From positions 20,620,620 to 20,684,619 of the forward strand of contig NC_090759.1 of the NCBI RefSeq assembly GCF_036898095.1: a stretch of 64,000 bases of DNA. Reading direction: 5' to 3'. The notes below the pieces were generated by a model. The model saw only the letters and a list, made by a program, of their open reading frames with translations, was not told the DNA's origin and made no database searches. This document shows, piece by piece, positions 1-11,722 of this stretch (position 1 is its first letter; the number at the start of each line of letters is the position of its first letter). The stretch comes from Palaemon carinicauda. Taxonomy: Eukaryota; Arthropoda; Malacostraca; Decapoda; Palaemonidae. Both the position numbers and the translations under genes were made by a program.

Positions 1-993
1 CTTTATGATTTTCATCTCATTTGTGTTAAAATTTCGTTATTATTATCATCAGTGTCATTTGACGAGGCTGAATGAAAAGCAAAGAAAAAAGTTTTCAAAC
101 ATATTTATATAAAGAAAATAACACAATTAAATAGAAATTATTCAATGTTAAAGAATTTTCTTTCCATTTAGAAATAATATGACGTATGGTTATTTCTCTC
201 TTTCTTCTGTTTCCTTATCGCACGAAGGTGCGATGACATCACATAGAGAGTGGACTTACGTTGAATGTTAGAGGCCTTTTAGGTGTGTTCCATATGATAT
301 TGATCATGGACATTTAATTTTTACTGAAGATAATATCTGTATGTTTGTCTGCATGTCAAACTCCTTATGAAATATAAATCCAAAGTGTAAAATTATCTCC
401 TTATTGTAATCATCATGAAGTGATGATTATGATCAACTTGATTTGCATCATATTTATGATGATTAAAGCTTTTACAAAGAGTGAAATTGTAACAGTAATA
501 TCGTAGGTTCTCCTAGCAGGTTTTCACTATTACTATCACTATACTCAACACAGCGAGAAATGGACGATAGGAGAGGGCAGCTGGTTTTAAACGGATTCCC
601 CAATTAGTGCCAAATTTCCACAGATCATCGACCCACTCTCTAACCCCTCTCTCTTACACTTTCTCTCTCTTTGTTTCTAAATAAATTGGCGTATTTCTGA
701 AATTATTTCTCCCTCTATTTGCCTTTTCTTCCCAGTTGTACCTGTTCACGTTGTAGAATGTAGATGAATGCCTTAACTTGGCTATGAAGATGGACTTATG
801 GCGTGTTTAAAGCAGAAAACGGTCCATCTTGATGTTGTGTAGTGGCAGCATCTGGCATAGGAGTGATGGAGAGCCCCTGTTCATATGTCATGTTTTGGAT
901 GGGGGAAAACGCCGTGAATTTTACCTCAATGGTATTGTAGCACATAAATTGGAATAATTTGGGTAAAATTTCGGAAATACGCCAATTTATAGG

Positions 994-1042
<49 letters not shown>

Positions 1043-2300
1043 GAGCAAGGTTGGGGTAAGAAGGCAAGCCAGCGATATGTGGAGACAGGGCACGAGTGGG
1101 GGAATCTATTCAAAAACAGGTGCCCTCCCCTAATGTCCATTTCTCACTGCGTTAAGTATAATTGACTCTGTTGGTAGTAAAGAAAAAAGCCACAGGGTAA
1201 GAAGCCTCACCTCTAAGGAACTTTTGAGAAAGAAGATGTCTTCTACCTTCTAGCAGCCATTGGCCCTCTAAAGAGGTAAAAGGGTTAATAGGAAAATTAT
1301 GATATTAATGATAAGTAGACCATTTGAAATTGATCACAGATCTCAATCTACTTCAAGGATGTAATGATTTGATATTTTGTATTTGTTTCACCTAAATGAG
1401 GAATTGCACGACTCACATTTCAGAATGAAAAACAGACACTTGCCATCACCAATTTTCACTAGATGCTGATTAGTGGGGCACGAAATATGGCGTAAGGGTC
1501 ACAGCAAGATCTATAGAGGTATTCCATAGACCTTGGGCCACAGCTTGTGAAATTACTTGCAACATGCCTATTAAAAAACAATGAAGCATAAAATAATGTT
1601 TAAATCTTTCTCAATCGTCTTCAATTCCACTTGCGAAACCTAACTAATATGCATTGCCTTTTAGATATTCTTTATTTTTTATTTTCAGTTTAACTTTTAA
1701 AACATTAAGCCTGGGTCAGTGTTTTTTTAGGTGTATTTCAATACAACTTTGAAGAATATGATTGCTTTATTTAAGGTAAATCAAATAATGTTCTCAAGTT
1801 TATCTCACCTTTGTTTGATATTCTTTGAATGTATATCGCTCGTTATTCCACATTTCTGTTGATTTTCCTTTTAGTGATTAAACTCTCACTATCAATTGTT
1901 TATCAATTTTGAATGTCTTTCAAACATCACCATGTACCATGTCTTATCAAAAGCAAAATAACCGATTTATTTGAGATATAATATACTAGATAACCGTCCT
2001 TTCTTATAAATGAATTTTATAGTCATGTCAAGTGCATATGTTTTGTCCGTTTCGTGTTTTATTGTTCTAATACATAATTTCCATCTTGACTGATGATGCT
2101 CTCAACTCTAAAGTCTTTGTGAGGTAATTCCCAAAGCTCGAACATCTCAGTGACTTGAGATACTAGTGAACGCGACCCGTCAAAATTACCTAAAAATTTA
2201 GATCGATATGCAAGCACACCTGGGTACGATTTTTCCCTCCTCGCCTTACTCAGCGGACGTTTGGCAATACTCAGCTTGAAATATATACTGGTGTGAGTGT
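1..2300. other. AT-rich non-coding DNA
   Basis: No coding region, RNA gene or recognisable mobile element is visible on either strand apart from the (AG)n tract given separately. The short open frames here are broken, low in complexity and show no domain motif. A pyrimidine-rich CT stretch lies near 650-700. This could be intergenic or intronic DNA of an arthropod. Confidence 0.6.
997..1040. repeat. (AG)n microsatellite
   Basis: An uninterrupted run of about 22 AG dinucleotides. The translations read through it (RERERE on one strand, SLSLSL on the other) are artefacts of the repeat. Confidence 0.97.
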
Positions 2301-2308
2301 TTGTGGTT

Positions 2309-2317
2309 GTGTGTATA

Positions 2318-2351
<34 letters not shown>

Positions 2352-2395
2352 TATGTATATAGATATATATATATATATATAGATATATGTATATA

Positions 2396-2432
<37 letters not shown>

Positions 2433-2474
2433 TATATATATGTGTGTGTGTGTGTGTGCGTGTACGTGTGTGTA

Positions 2475-2520
<46 letters not shown>

Positions 2521-2632
2521 CACACACATACATACATATATATATATATGTATGTCTATATAATATATACACATATACACACGTGTATATATATATTTGT
2601 ATATATATATATATATACATGTGTATGTATAT

Positions 2633-2667
<35 letters not shown>

Positions 2668-2673
2668 TATATG

Positions 2674-2709
<36 letters not shown>

Positions 2710-2739
2710 CGTGTGTGTGTGTACGTGTACGTGTGTGTA

Positions 2740-2831
<92 letters not shown>

Positions 2832-2872
2832 TATATAATATATACACATATACACACGTGTATATATATATT

Positions 2873-2931
<59 letters not shown>
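2309..2931. repeat. Compound (TA)n/(TG)n microsatellite, duplicated
   Basis: About 620 bp of alternating TA tracts, TG/CA tracts and short linkers. The same order of landmarks occurs twice at a spacing of about 267-277 bp. For example, GTGTATGTATATAG occurs near 2349 and 2621, TGTATTCATATAT near 2470 and 2737, and TCTATATAATATATACACA near 2553 and 2830. This is therefore a compound microsatellite that has itself been duplicated in tandem. TG-rich blocks face CA-rich blocks, so each unit can also fold on itself. Confidence 0.93.
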
Positions 2932-2934
<3 letters not shown>

Positions 2935-5534
2935 AGACACTTGCTCTTTATTATATAGGGGAGATTTTCTGAGCTACCGTTTAAACGAAAAAATACTTTG
3001 TTTTAAGACTACGGACACGTTTTATAAGTAGAAGATGAAAAGATAGAACTCATGGTCGGCTATTGAAGTGTTAAGTGAATCCGAAGTCGTTCATACATAA
3101 TGTCAAGATAAGTGTAGATATATGGACATAATCTTGTGTCGGAAATTTGGAAAGACAGGCTAAGCTTCAAGCTGTTTCCGATTTTTATATGTACTACAGA
3201 GAGTTCCGTCTTCCTAGTATGCAAGAACATATTTTCCTATATTTGCAGAGATAACTTTAAACTTTTTATTTATTTACCAACTCCACCTAGCGATAGAGAC
3301 TTTGCTTGACCCGATAAGGTTGCAAAATTGCATTAATCTCATATCTGGTAGTGAGAGTCGGGGAATATAAAAGAAAGAAATCGTCGTTGGTTTTTTTCTT
3401 AAAACTTTTTTTCGAAATCTTTTCTTGTGGTGTTTAAGTTTTGTTCGTCCCCACCTGGAGGAATGCAAGAGTACCCTAGATTCCTGGAAAAAAATGCATA
3501 GCGAAGGGCCACTAATCTAGTATCAGTGAGAGCACATGCATATGAAGGCAGACTTAATGAAGTGGGTTTAACTACTCGAAGATAGACGTGTAAGAGGAGA
3601 TTTTATTGAAATGTTTTTAGATATTGCACGGTTTCGAGAATCTGGTATGCTGGACTTATAGGTCCTGCAATAACTCATGAAATAAAAAGATCGAAATTAA
3701 ATGTTAGAAATTTTTTAGTAAAAGATCTATTGTACTGTGGAATAGCCTACCAAAGCACGTGGTCTTCTAACCCAATGCAAACGCCTTCAAAAACAATTAT
3801 GATCATTACCTCGTAGTTTAAGATTTTACTTATGATGTGTCATTATTCGTTGTCATGTACCATGTTTACTCAAAATTTATTATGAATTATTACTTAACTG
3901 GAATTTCAAAAATAATAAAAGAAAATCAATGGTTAAAATGAATGCCCTTCAATCCTTTTAGATATTGATGCCTATGAGTTGTTTTGATAGTTACTTTTGA
4001 ACTATAATGCGTAGGCCTATACAGTGCATTTCAAAGACTTGTCAACGGTAATAAAGTGATGGAGATTAACCAATTCTTCGTAAAAAAAATATAAGATTTT
4101 AGATATACATTGCCAATAAGTATTGATTTAAAACTCAAGATAGATACAAACGGCGAAATCTAACCGATGCCCTTTGTGTTAAGTGGCGTAGATGATGATG
4201 ATGATGATGATTGCCAATAAGAATTAGGATATATGAAACAGTTCGTAGTTCAGTGAAACATTTATACTGCCCACCTGAACCAATTTACTGAGCGATTTTA
4301 AAAGGTTTTAAAGTGTTTTCAGTCAAGTAAATATATACCAATTAAGGAATAGTGGGATCTAATTATCAGTGCTCTGCTCGTTATAAGAATAGAAGGTTAC
4401 CACTTATTTAAGCTCAGTATAGACAACTCAGTTGCATATCATACGAAAACAAAAGAAGAGTCCCGAAATAATTTGAAACATACGCATGGAAAGGAAAAAT
4501 GTACATACATAAACAGTAAAATTCATAGTCATATTCTACTACTGTATTTTGGAGGAATTTAAAAGCCATACGTTATCAAAATGAAAAGAAAATGAGTTCC
4601 AAGAAAATTAACGTAAAAACTGTTGGAATTTCCAATACTTCAGAAAATAATTATTCTCACAAACAACAACAACGATCAAATAGAATAAAAAATAACCATT
4701 ATGTGATACGGATTTAATAACCTGAGAACAGCTGATACCAAAGCTACGCTCTGTCTGATTCTTGAAATTCAACTTTTCTCTAAATAATTGGTAATATTTC
4801 AATGGTGACATGTAATTTTGTTGTTAGGTTTGTGGTATAAGGACTTTAAGTTTTAAATTTACAGTTGTAGTTAATATTCAATTGTTATTTTTATGATTAT
4901 ACCTGAAATATTAATGCTTGTACAGTTACATCAGACACGTAGTTTCAAGAACAGTAGGGTTTGACGGTCATGTAACCCCGTAATACGGTGACTCCTACTT
5001 CAACGATGTTTGAACATTTTCGTTCTTTTTCCCTCACGACAGCTCAGTACTAATAGGAACATCCCCACTGGTCCCTCGGGAACACCCCCTGAATGGCAAT
5101 GAACTATCGTGGTATGCAATAATCAGTTGTTATTGGTAAAGTGTTTGAGTGCTGCCTGTAGTCTTAAGCTAGTGCGAAGTTGCGAACACGTATTTGGTTT
5201 TGTGAGCAATGTTTGAAATGTATCCTATTGAGAGATTTGATTCTGTTGCCTTACAACTTCAGTCATTCAAATTTGTTTTGTCAATAATGAAAATACTGTT
5301 GCAAGGGATATCTTACGTTGGCATTTAGTAAGGCTTGGACCACGCCACTACTCGCCTTCTCTCGTTGCTGGACGGGCCCTTTAGCTTCTGCTCTGCTAAG
5401 GCCTAAGAGAGTGCAACACGGAGACTTCTTTAGTGAAGTGGTCCCTACAGATTATAAAAACCCTATCCTAGAGATTTGTGTAAGATTAGCTGAAGACATA
5501 TATATTTACTTTATTTCCAGAACTAAATAAGGTT

Positions 5535-5537
<3 letters not shown>
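2932..5537. other. AT-rich non-coding DNA
   Basis: I see no gene or recognisable element here. A short (GAT)n tract lies near 4193-4211. An open frame of about 70 codons near 5318-5530 has no recognisable motif and no visible splice or promoter context, so I do not call it a gene. Confidence 0.55.

Positions 5538-5577
<40 letters not shown>
5538..5577. repeat. (TA)n microsatellite
   Basis: About 20 TA dinucleotides abut the left arm of the foldback element that follows. TA-rich DNA is a common target for small transposons, so the contact may mark the insertion site. Confidence 0.95.
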
Positions 5578-5578
<1 letters not shown>

Positions 5579-5580
<2 letters not shown>

Positions 5581-5905
5581 AGCCTTTGTATATCGGTGGC
5601 TAGTTCCTCACATGTTGATTAAAAAATAGACATCAACTAAACTAAACTTTCCGCTCTAACCTAACCTACAAGCCGTGACCTTACCTACTAACTTAACGGG
5701 GGCTAATGCCCCCTGCAACCCCCTTTACACTACTGTATTCTAAGTTAGACATAATAATACATACAAGTGTTATCCCCCCCCCCCCCTGTTAGTTATGTAG
5801 TTAAGGATAAGGCTTGTAGGTTAGGTTAGGGGGGAAAGTTTAGGTTAGTTGATGTTCACTTTTAATCAACGCATGAGAAACTGGCCGCTGATATACAAAG
5901 GCTCC
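5579..5905. mobile_element. Foldback / MITE-like inverted repeat
   Basis: The arm at 5579-5674 is repeated as its reverse complement at 5811-5905. Both ends read GGAGCCTTTGTATATC inward, and by eye the arms are roughly 85% matched. Weaker pairing extends to about 5698 and 5787, leaving a C-rich loop of about 90 bp. No open frame is present. Long near-terminal inverted repeats, small size and lack of coding capacity fit a non-autonomous foldback or MITE-type DNA transposon. I cannot define a target duplication because the left flank is a TA microsatellite. It could instead be a hairpin dimer of a simple repeat, but the arms are of high complexity. Confidence 0.8.
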
Positions 5906-5921
5906 GAGAACTCTAACCCAA

Positions 5922-6090
5922 GAGACAGTGGAAGACCATGGTACAGAGGCTATGGCACTACCATAAATAGAGAATGGTTTGATTTTGGAGTGTCTTCCTA
6001 GAAGAGCTGCTTGCCATAGCTAAACAGCCTCTTCTACCCTTACCTAGGGGAAAGTGGCCACTGAACAATTACAGTGCTGTAATTAACATG
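5922..6090. repeat. Interspersed repeat, first half (putative)
   Basis: High-complexity sequence that I recognise, from memory only, as the first half of a repeat common in decapod genomes. Its apparent continuation lies at 8712-8940, so the LINE ORF1-like block at about 6290-8200 would lie between two halves of one repeat. This rests on recall and needs a database search. Confidence 0.3.
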
Positions 6091-6559
6091 CACATCCAGA
6101 TTGACTGGACTGTACCTCCGGCTTGGGGCTCTTAGACTCAATGCCATTAGCGCCCAAGGGGTGCAGACTCGACTTTGTGGTCAAAATCTTGCTGGTCTCG
6201 GCTCACGAGAAACTTCTTTCAGTGTATTGCTCTGCCTAGAGTAATCTTACATTTCAAGTATGCTAGACACACATGCATGTGAATCAGTCAGGCTGCCCAA
6301 GGTGCAGCCACAACCACAACAAGCCCCAGACCTCTGAGAGGACGTGCAACTGCTCAGCCCAGAGAGCATAACTGCTGCGGCAAGGGAGGTATAGTCGCTC
6401 AGCCCCAAGAGCATAACTGCTAGGAGGACCAGGAAACCAGGCCCATACTAGAACGAAAATGAAGAGTTTTAGTGGTAGAGAAAGTAGTGATAGCAGCAAG
6501 TTCCGGTGAGTAAGAGAGACTGGGATAGGAGGGAAGGAACTTTATTAGTAGAGAAAAGA

Positions 6560-8190
6560 GGCAGTTCTAAGCATAGTTGCTTATCCTTGCTCTAAGGGGG
6601 GGGGGGGGAGACACTAAGGGAGAAAGGAGGGATTGAATAATGGTGGAGGGAGTCTGACCAAGGGAGCAGACTTTAGCCACAAACTGGAAGATCAAGGGGA
6701 TCAGCTTCTCAAGGGGCAAGGACTCGATTTGGAAGTTGAGGGTGGAGACTGAAGGGGAAGGTGGAGGAATCTGGCTATGATTGGGGGTAGGAGCAGTGAC
6801 AGGAGTGGAAGTGACTGGGTAAGGAACAGTGGAAGGAGGACGCAGAGGCCTGGAACGTGGAGCCCTTAAGGGCTTTGGTGGCTGCGGGGTTGCTGCTGTA
6901 AAGATAGGTGAGACGGTCTGTACCGCTGCTGATCTCTTGAGTAGCTCTGGACATCTGTTCCAGGCATGGTCCAGCACAGTTGGGGCACTTATCCTGGGTC
7001 TCCAACCCATTCTTGTGTGCCTCTATGTATTTTTGAATTGCATGTCGGCAGCTGCAGACTCCACAGATCGTAGTTGCTCTGCAGTCCTCCTTGTGGTGAC
7101 CAAAACGTTGGCAGTTGAAACAGCGTAATGGTTAGCTTTCCAGGTCCTGTATGGGGAAGGTTCCCCATAGTCCAAGGTCTAGTGATTTGGGGATTGGCCC
7201 AATGAAGGTGACGGTGACTCTCCTGCAGGGCTGCCCAGGTGGCGTTTAGCTCTGGAAACATTGCTGCAGTCTGTATTAATTTCTCTAGATATATTTAGGA
7301 GGGCCAACGAAGATAACAGTGAAGTCTTTTTGTGCCCAGATACTGTGGCTAACATATTTTTTTCCCTAAATGACAATATGATTTAATCGTTTCACTAAAG
7401 CTAATGAAAGACAGTGGTATATTGGTGGGAAGTTGCAGACAACTGCCTAACTCAAGCTTGGCTGGATCAAGATAGGTCAGGGAGGCCTCCCCCTGAAGAA
7501 GGCTGGTGCTATCCTGGTCCTTTGGGGGTGATAATCATATCACCCTTGAGATTGGCTTTGCCAGTTATCTTGATTTCGGGATTAGCAGTGGCAATAGCAG
7601 CTACTGCTGCATAGGAGGGTGCACTTTCCACTGTTGGCAATTTAAATTTTGGCAGCGTGCTTGGGATCAGTTGTAGTTGGATGTAGTTCCGGAGCAGGAA
7701 CCGCAGCAGAGGTGAGGGAGGCAGTGATTTCAGCTAGCAGCTGAGTCAGGCACCTGGTACAGCTGCAAAGGAGTAGATGTGCTGCCAGTTCAGGTACCTG
7801 ATGCGGGGTGGAAGTTCCAATTTCCATGGCTTATGTTTCCTCATCAGGTTCTGGAGTGGTGGGCAGTGGAGTAGCAGCAGGAGAGGAAGCCTGGTTCGGG
7901 ATGTTGGTCGGTGGTTTCTCAGTAGATGGAGGCTTCAGGATTCTTTACTTGGTAGCAGGTGGTCCTACTGTTGCATTAGAGTAGGTAGGTGTTACTGGGG
8001 GCTGCTGAGAGTTGATTCTTGGAGAGGCAACAGGAGCTGGAGTGGCGGGTGGTTGTGGTGCTGGAGAGGGCTCAGGTACACTAGCATTGGCAGGTGTCTT
8101 TGCCAGGGTCTGAGTGGAGAGCCAATACACATGAAAACACAATGCTCAGGGGCAGCCACTGCGGTGGGGCCATTCATTAGGTGGCTTGTA
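6560..8190 (-). pseudogene. Decayed LINE ORF1 (Gag-like, zinc knuckles)
   Basis: On the - strand near 7130-7085 the translation reads RCFNCQRFGHHKEDC, a C-X2-C-X4-H-X4-C zinc knuckle. It is followed in frame by CGVCSCRHA and CPNCAGPC, further metal-binding pairs (about 7085-6960). This arrangement is typical of ORF1 of Jockey/I-group non-LTR retrotransposons, an RNA-binding protein that coats the element RNA. Upstream on the same strand (about 8140-7640) is a proline/alanine/threonine-rich stretch like the variable N-terminal region of such proteins. Downstream (about 6970-6567) is another proline-rich tail. Several stops and frame changes interrupt the frame, so the copy is dead. No endonuclease or reverse transcriptase follows. 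The zinc-knuckle identification is firm; the outer limits are approximate. Confidence 0.8.
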
Positions 8191-8711
8191 GATGTTAGCG
8201 GATCTCAAAAGCCGATGGGGTGGTGAAAAGATGCTAGTGTAAGGTGCACTGTTTGCTGGGCTGGTTGTATCCAGATAAATTGTTCTGGTCCTCCACTCCT
8301 TAAAAATGGGGATACATGCTACAGTGAGGGAGGTTTAGTCAGAGTATCCACATCTTATAGGGTGGTGGGCCATTCCTGGGTCATGCACAGGCACAAAACC
8401 AATATGACTGATGAAGTCCTCTTTGTAACAGCAGTATCTTTGGCAGTGAATGCCTCTGCAGTCAGTGGTGGTGGGTTGGTACAGTCTTCTGAAGTGGTGG
8501 ATCCAATGTGGATATTGTTGTCATGCAAAGTCCTTTAACCGTTCACAGGACACAGACATGGTGGCTGAGAAATCCTGGTCAAAACCAGAACATCCTGGCA
8601 GTTGGCAGGGGAGCCTGGTGTCCCCTGTGCCAGATAAGCATTGTCTTCTGTGCTGGGTAAGCTGATTCCAGTGCTGGAAGAGATACTCTCAGTCTGGAAG
8701 AAGAGCAGAGA

Positions 8712-8940
8712 CCCTTGGGTGAAGAAGAATTATTTGGTAATCTCAGTGTTGTTAGGTGTATGAGGACAAAGGAAAATCTGTAAAGAATGGGCCAGACTAT
8801 TCGGTGTATGTGTAGGCAAAGGGAAAGTGAACCGTAACGAGAGAGAAGGATCTAAATGTAATACTGTTTGACCCCATAACTCTCTAGTGGTAGTATCTCA
8901 ACGGGTAGCTGGTGCCCTGGCCAACCTATTACCTACTATG
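8712..8940. repeat. Interspersed repeat, second half (putative)
   Basis: High-complexity non-coding sequence that appears to continue the repeat half at 5922-6090 (recalled from other decapod copies, not verified). It contains no open frame. It ends close to a short TATATATA run near 8940. Confidence 0.3.
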
Positions 8941-8984
8941 TATATATATAGATTTTCATTGAAGACAATTGCCTTTAGTGGCAT

Positions 8985-9246
8985 CAATTTGTTTCCTACA
9001 CGACCTATTGGAACTGCGTCACAATCGCACGCCATTCATTCCTATTTCTAGCATGCTCTTTTGCCTCTCACATTTATCCTCCTATCACTTGGAACTTTCT
9101 TCACTTTATCCACCACCCAAACCTTGGCCTTCATCTTGTATTTCTCCGATCAACTCTTGCATTCATCATCTTCAGCAGACGGAGATTTTCCATTCTCGCT
9201 ATGTGGCCAAACCATCTCAAAACAGTCATATCCACTCTAGCAGCTG
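8985..9246 (-). pseudogene. Decayed LINE reverse transcriptase C-terminal tail
   Basis: The - strand from about 9240 reads RVDMTVLRWFGHIARMENL, then NARVDRRNTR, a stop, RPRFGWW, and finally AKEHARNRNEWRAIV. The series RWFGH-x-x-RM, then G/R-R-x-RPR-x-x-W, then A-R-x-R-x-x-WR is the well-known C-terminal tail of RTE/Jockey-type LINE reverse transcriptases, just before the 3' end of the element. At least three in-frame stops show that it is inactive. The RT core itself is absent. The apparent + strand open frame over the same bases is an antisense shadow. Confidence 0.85.
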
Positions 9247-9582
9247 ACTATATTCTAAAGAAATTAAAAATTCTAGAGATTAAAAAAAGGTAAATTTTTA
9301 CACACACATACACTCATATGCTTTGACTTGCTCCACCTCAAAGATTATCCATATCGCTTTCTGCTTGAAAATTAGCGTTTAATTAGAATCTCGCTGAGTG
9401 TTCAACGTTGGTCCCTGGAGGGTGATGCATACAGCTTCGTTATTATAAGCTTACCGTAGTTGTTTTCCTTGTGAACAATCTAGGTTCCATCAGTCATTCT
9501 TTCAGAGAGGCTTTCCGGTCGTGGACATCAGTATAGTGTTGGTTTATAGCCCCTTAAATTTTGTGGGCTAGCCTCTGTCTTC

Positions 9583-10885
9583 AATGCGGCCAATGTACTG
9601 TAGTCTTTTCTGTGAGAATTACACATCTCCTCAGGGAATTAAAACTTATAGACTACGTTTGTAAATGCTTCCTTTGGTTTTTTTGGGACATTACTGTGGG
9701 ACTTTACTGAAGGTTTCTTTGAAGCGGAAGAAACCCAAGGCTTCTCTTCTGCTTCCCGACCTTCCTCCGAATATCCCACTCGAACGGCTTTCTCCAGGGA
9801 GCCGTTGAGTAGTAGCGTAGACCGATTAACCCCCGGTCAACCTTGGTCCTTGAGAGACGATGCTGCCTCCCCTAGTTAGGTGGCCCCGGCTCTCCCCCCG
9901 AGGGAAGCCGTGTCTCTTTCTCCCTTGTTACAGGTTTGGCTTTCATTGGGTTTGCCTGGTCCTGCCTCCAAGGAAGCTATGTTGCAATTGCTTCTTCGGG
10001 TTGCTTAGCTGCAGCGATCATCAGCGTCAGATATCGACCCCTTGGCCTTGGTCAACGTGGTGGTTTCGTAGGTCTCGTCTACTGGCCTGCCAGCAGACCC
10101 TGTTGCTGCTTCTTCTGCCGCCACTGCCGAGGACTGCGATTCTTCCCCTGATGAATATCCTTGGGTGGAGAGCAAAGTCCAAGGCATGTATCTCCTGCGC
10201 TTGCTCCCCTTTCTCGTTCACGTGAAGGGGCACTCATAGAAACTTCTGTTCAGAGGCCTGCTGACAGTCAGCTTGCTGATCCTCCGGTTGCTGTGGGACG
10301 TCTTCATCGTGGCAGGAGACCTTCCCGTTCTTGTTCTCGGCTTTGCCTTCGTGGTATGTTTTCACCTTTGGTGAAGAGATGTCTCTTCGGATCTTCATCT
10401 CAGCAGCTTTCCTCTTCGGAGGAACCTGCCCAGCATGCCTCTTTGGAGGAACCTGCCCAGCATGCCTCTTCTGTTTCCCGACCCTCGCCCTCTTCCATGG
10501 ACACGTCTTCTCTCCAACAAAATCCGGTTCGTTCTTCGGCTACAAAGGATCGTTCGAGATCACCTTAAAATGTGCTTCCTTCCAAGGGTCACATTTTTCC
10601 TCCTGAGCATCCAGCAGCTGTTCACCGACCATCTGCGCTTTGTTTGCCTGCTCGCTGAGTTCCTGTGCAGTGTTTTCTGTCTCGTCAGGCTCCTGCTCAG
10701 CGTTCACCTGCTCATCAGGCTCCTGCTCAGCATTCACCCGCTCATCAGGTTCGTTGTTCAGACGCCCGCCGACCTACAGCTCCTGAATCACTTACCAGCC
10801 AACAGCTCGTAAATCTCCTGCCCAGCTAACGGCTCGGGAATCGCCTGATCAACCGTCGACTGGTAAAGCGCCTGAACATTGGTCA
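9583..10885 (+). pseudogene. DIRS copy A Gag remnant
   Basis: The order of segments matches Gag of copy F. Near 9583 there is a degraded ATGCGG start; at 9720-9830 a serine/proline/arginine-rich stretch aligns with the 42800-42950 part of F. Tandem repeats follow: a 30-bp unit encoding EEPAQHASL/S at 10410-10465, and a second 30-bp unit at about 10655-10745. Frames shift several times and stops occur, so no protein is likely. In active relatives Gag would package the element RNA. The repeats sit in the same central part of gag as the longer arrays in F, G and H. Confidence 0.65.
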
Positions 10886-10969
10886 ACCTCTCAGTGACTC
10901 TCATAGCTCCGCTATGCCATCATGTGGAATGGTTCTCGGATCTTCTGCACCTCCTGACGGAGTCTCTTA

Positions 10970-11722
10970 AGCGGGGTTTACACGGGCGAGCAGCTCGTCG
11001 AGCCTGGCTCGACAACCCTGTGTTTGAATTGATGTTCGAGCGTGTAAATGGGCTATTTGGCTGTCGAGCGGCTCGATGAAAGTCAGGCTCATCTTGACTT
11101 TTGTGGGCGGAGCTACAGAGTTTGACGAGCGGTGTGAACGTGCGAACGGGTGTCGAGCATCGAACCTCAGTTGTTATTCAAACCTGCTAGAGGAAACATC
11201 ATCAAAGAAATGCATAATTGCTGCCATTAATGAAAGTAAGAATGAGAAGGAAGTCGTACTTGATTTCATACATGCATATCGAGCTCATCCAACTTTATGA
11301 AAAGTTAAATCAAAAGACTATTCCAATAAAGTAGCCAGAAACAAAGGAATAGCGGACACTCAGTCTTTCATGTGGAGTTATGGCCTTCCTCATAGTAATG
11401 AAAGGGCTGACACGATTCGGTAGATCAATGTACGTGTCTTCATCCATACGCAAATAATTGCGCCAGTCATCAGGCTCTAATTTTAAAGCAACAAGCAAGT
11501 TGGTATATGAAAATTTCTCTCTTTTGATCTTTTTTTTTTTTCCTTCTTAGTGCCACTGCTAAAGCAATGGCTATCAAATCTTCCTGGTCGAGAGACATGT
11601 TGACGTTGTTTTAGCACGAGGCACACTGAGGTTCGATGTACTGTCTGAAAGCTCTTCGAGCCGTTCTACAAGTAGGTTCGACAACCGGGTTCGACGAGCT
11701 GCTCGGCCGTGTAAATCCCGCT
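10970..11722. mobile_element. Non-autonomous PIF/Harbinger DNA transposon
   Basis: Terminal inverted repeats of about 33 bp begin GCGGGGTTTACACGG on the left and GCGGGATTTACACGG on the inverted right end, with only a few mismatches. Both ends abut CTTAAG, so the target duplication is TTA or TAA, as expected for PIF/Harbinger elements. Comparison with the related DIRS copy B near 19240-19270 shows that the flanks adjoin without it. The interior holds a - strand remnant of a Harbinger-type transposase. At about 750 bp the element is far shorter than autonomous members and is an internal-deletion derivative. Confidence 0.88.
11310..11598 (-). pseudogene. Harbinger transposase N-terminal fragment
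   Basis: An ATG at 11598 on the - strand opens MSLDQEDLIAIALAVALRR followed by lysines. A second frame then continues with LVALKLEPDDWRNYLRMDEDTYIDL. The WRNYLRMDEDTY motif is typical of the N-terminal part of HARBI1-like transposases in arthropods, ahead of the DDE nuclease domain. The catalytic part is missing, and an A-run near 11530 appears to have shifted the frame. The fragment cannot encode an active nuclease. Mobilisation would depend on a complete transposase elsewhere. Confidence 0.8.

Noticed and set aside
2246..3031. Many overlapping open frames coding YIYIYI/VCVCVC
   Set aside because: They are direct translations of TA, TG and CA microsatellites on both strands and have no other content.
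5318..5530. 70-codon + strand frame
   Set aside because: No recognisable domain, no start or splice context, and the length is within chance expectation.
7777..8226. 149-codon + strand frame rich in Trp, Arg and Gly
   Set aside because: It is antisense to the proline-rich part of the LINE ORF1 remnant, and the odd composition is what a reversed proline-rich frame gives.
8969..9247. 92-codon + strand frame
   Set aside because: The opposite strand carries the conserved LINE RT tail motifs, so this frame is a shadow.
11076..11300. 74-codon + strand frame inside the Harbinger element
   Set aside because: The transposase remnant is on the - strand. This frame has no motif and crosses degenerate terminal sequence.
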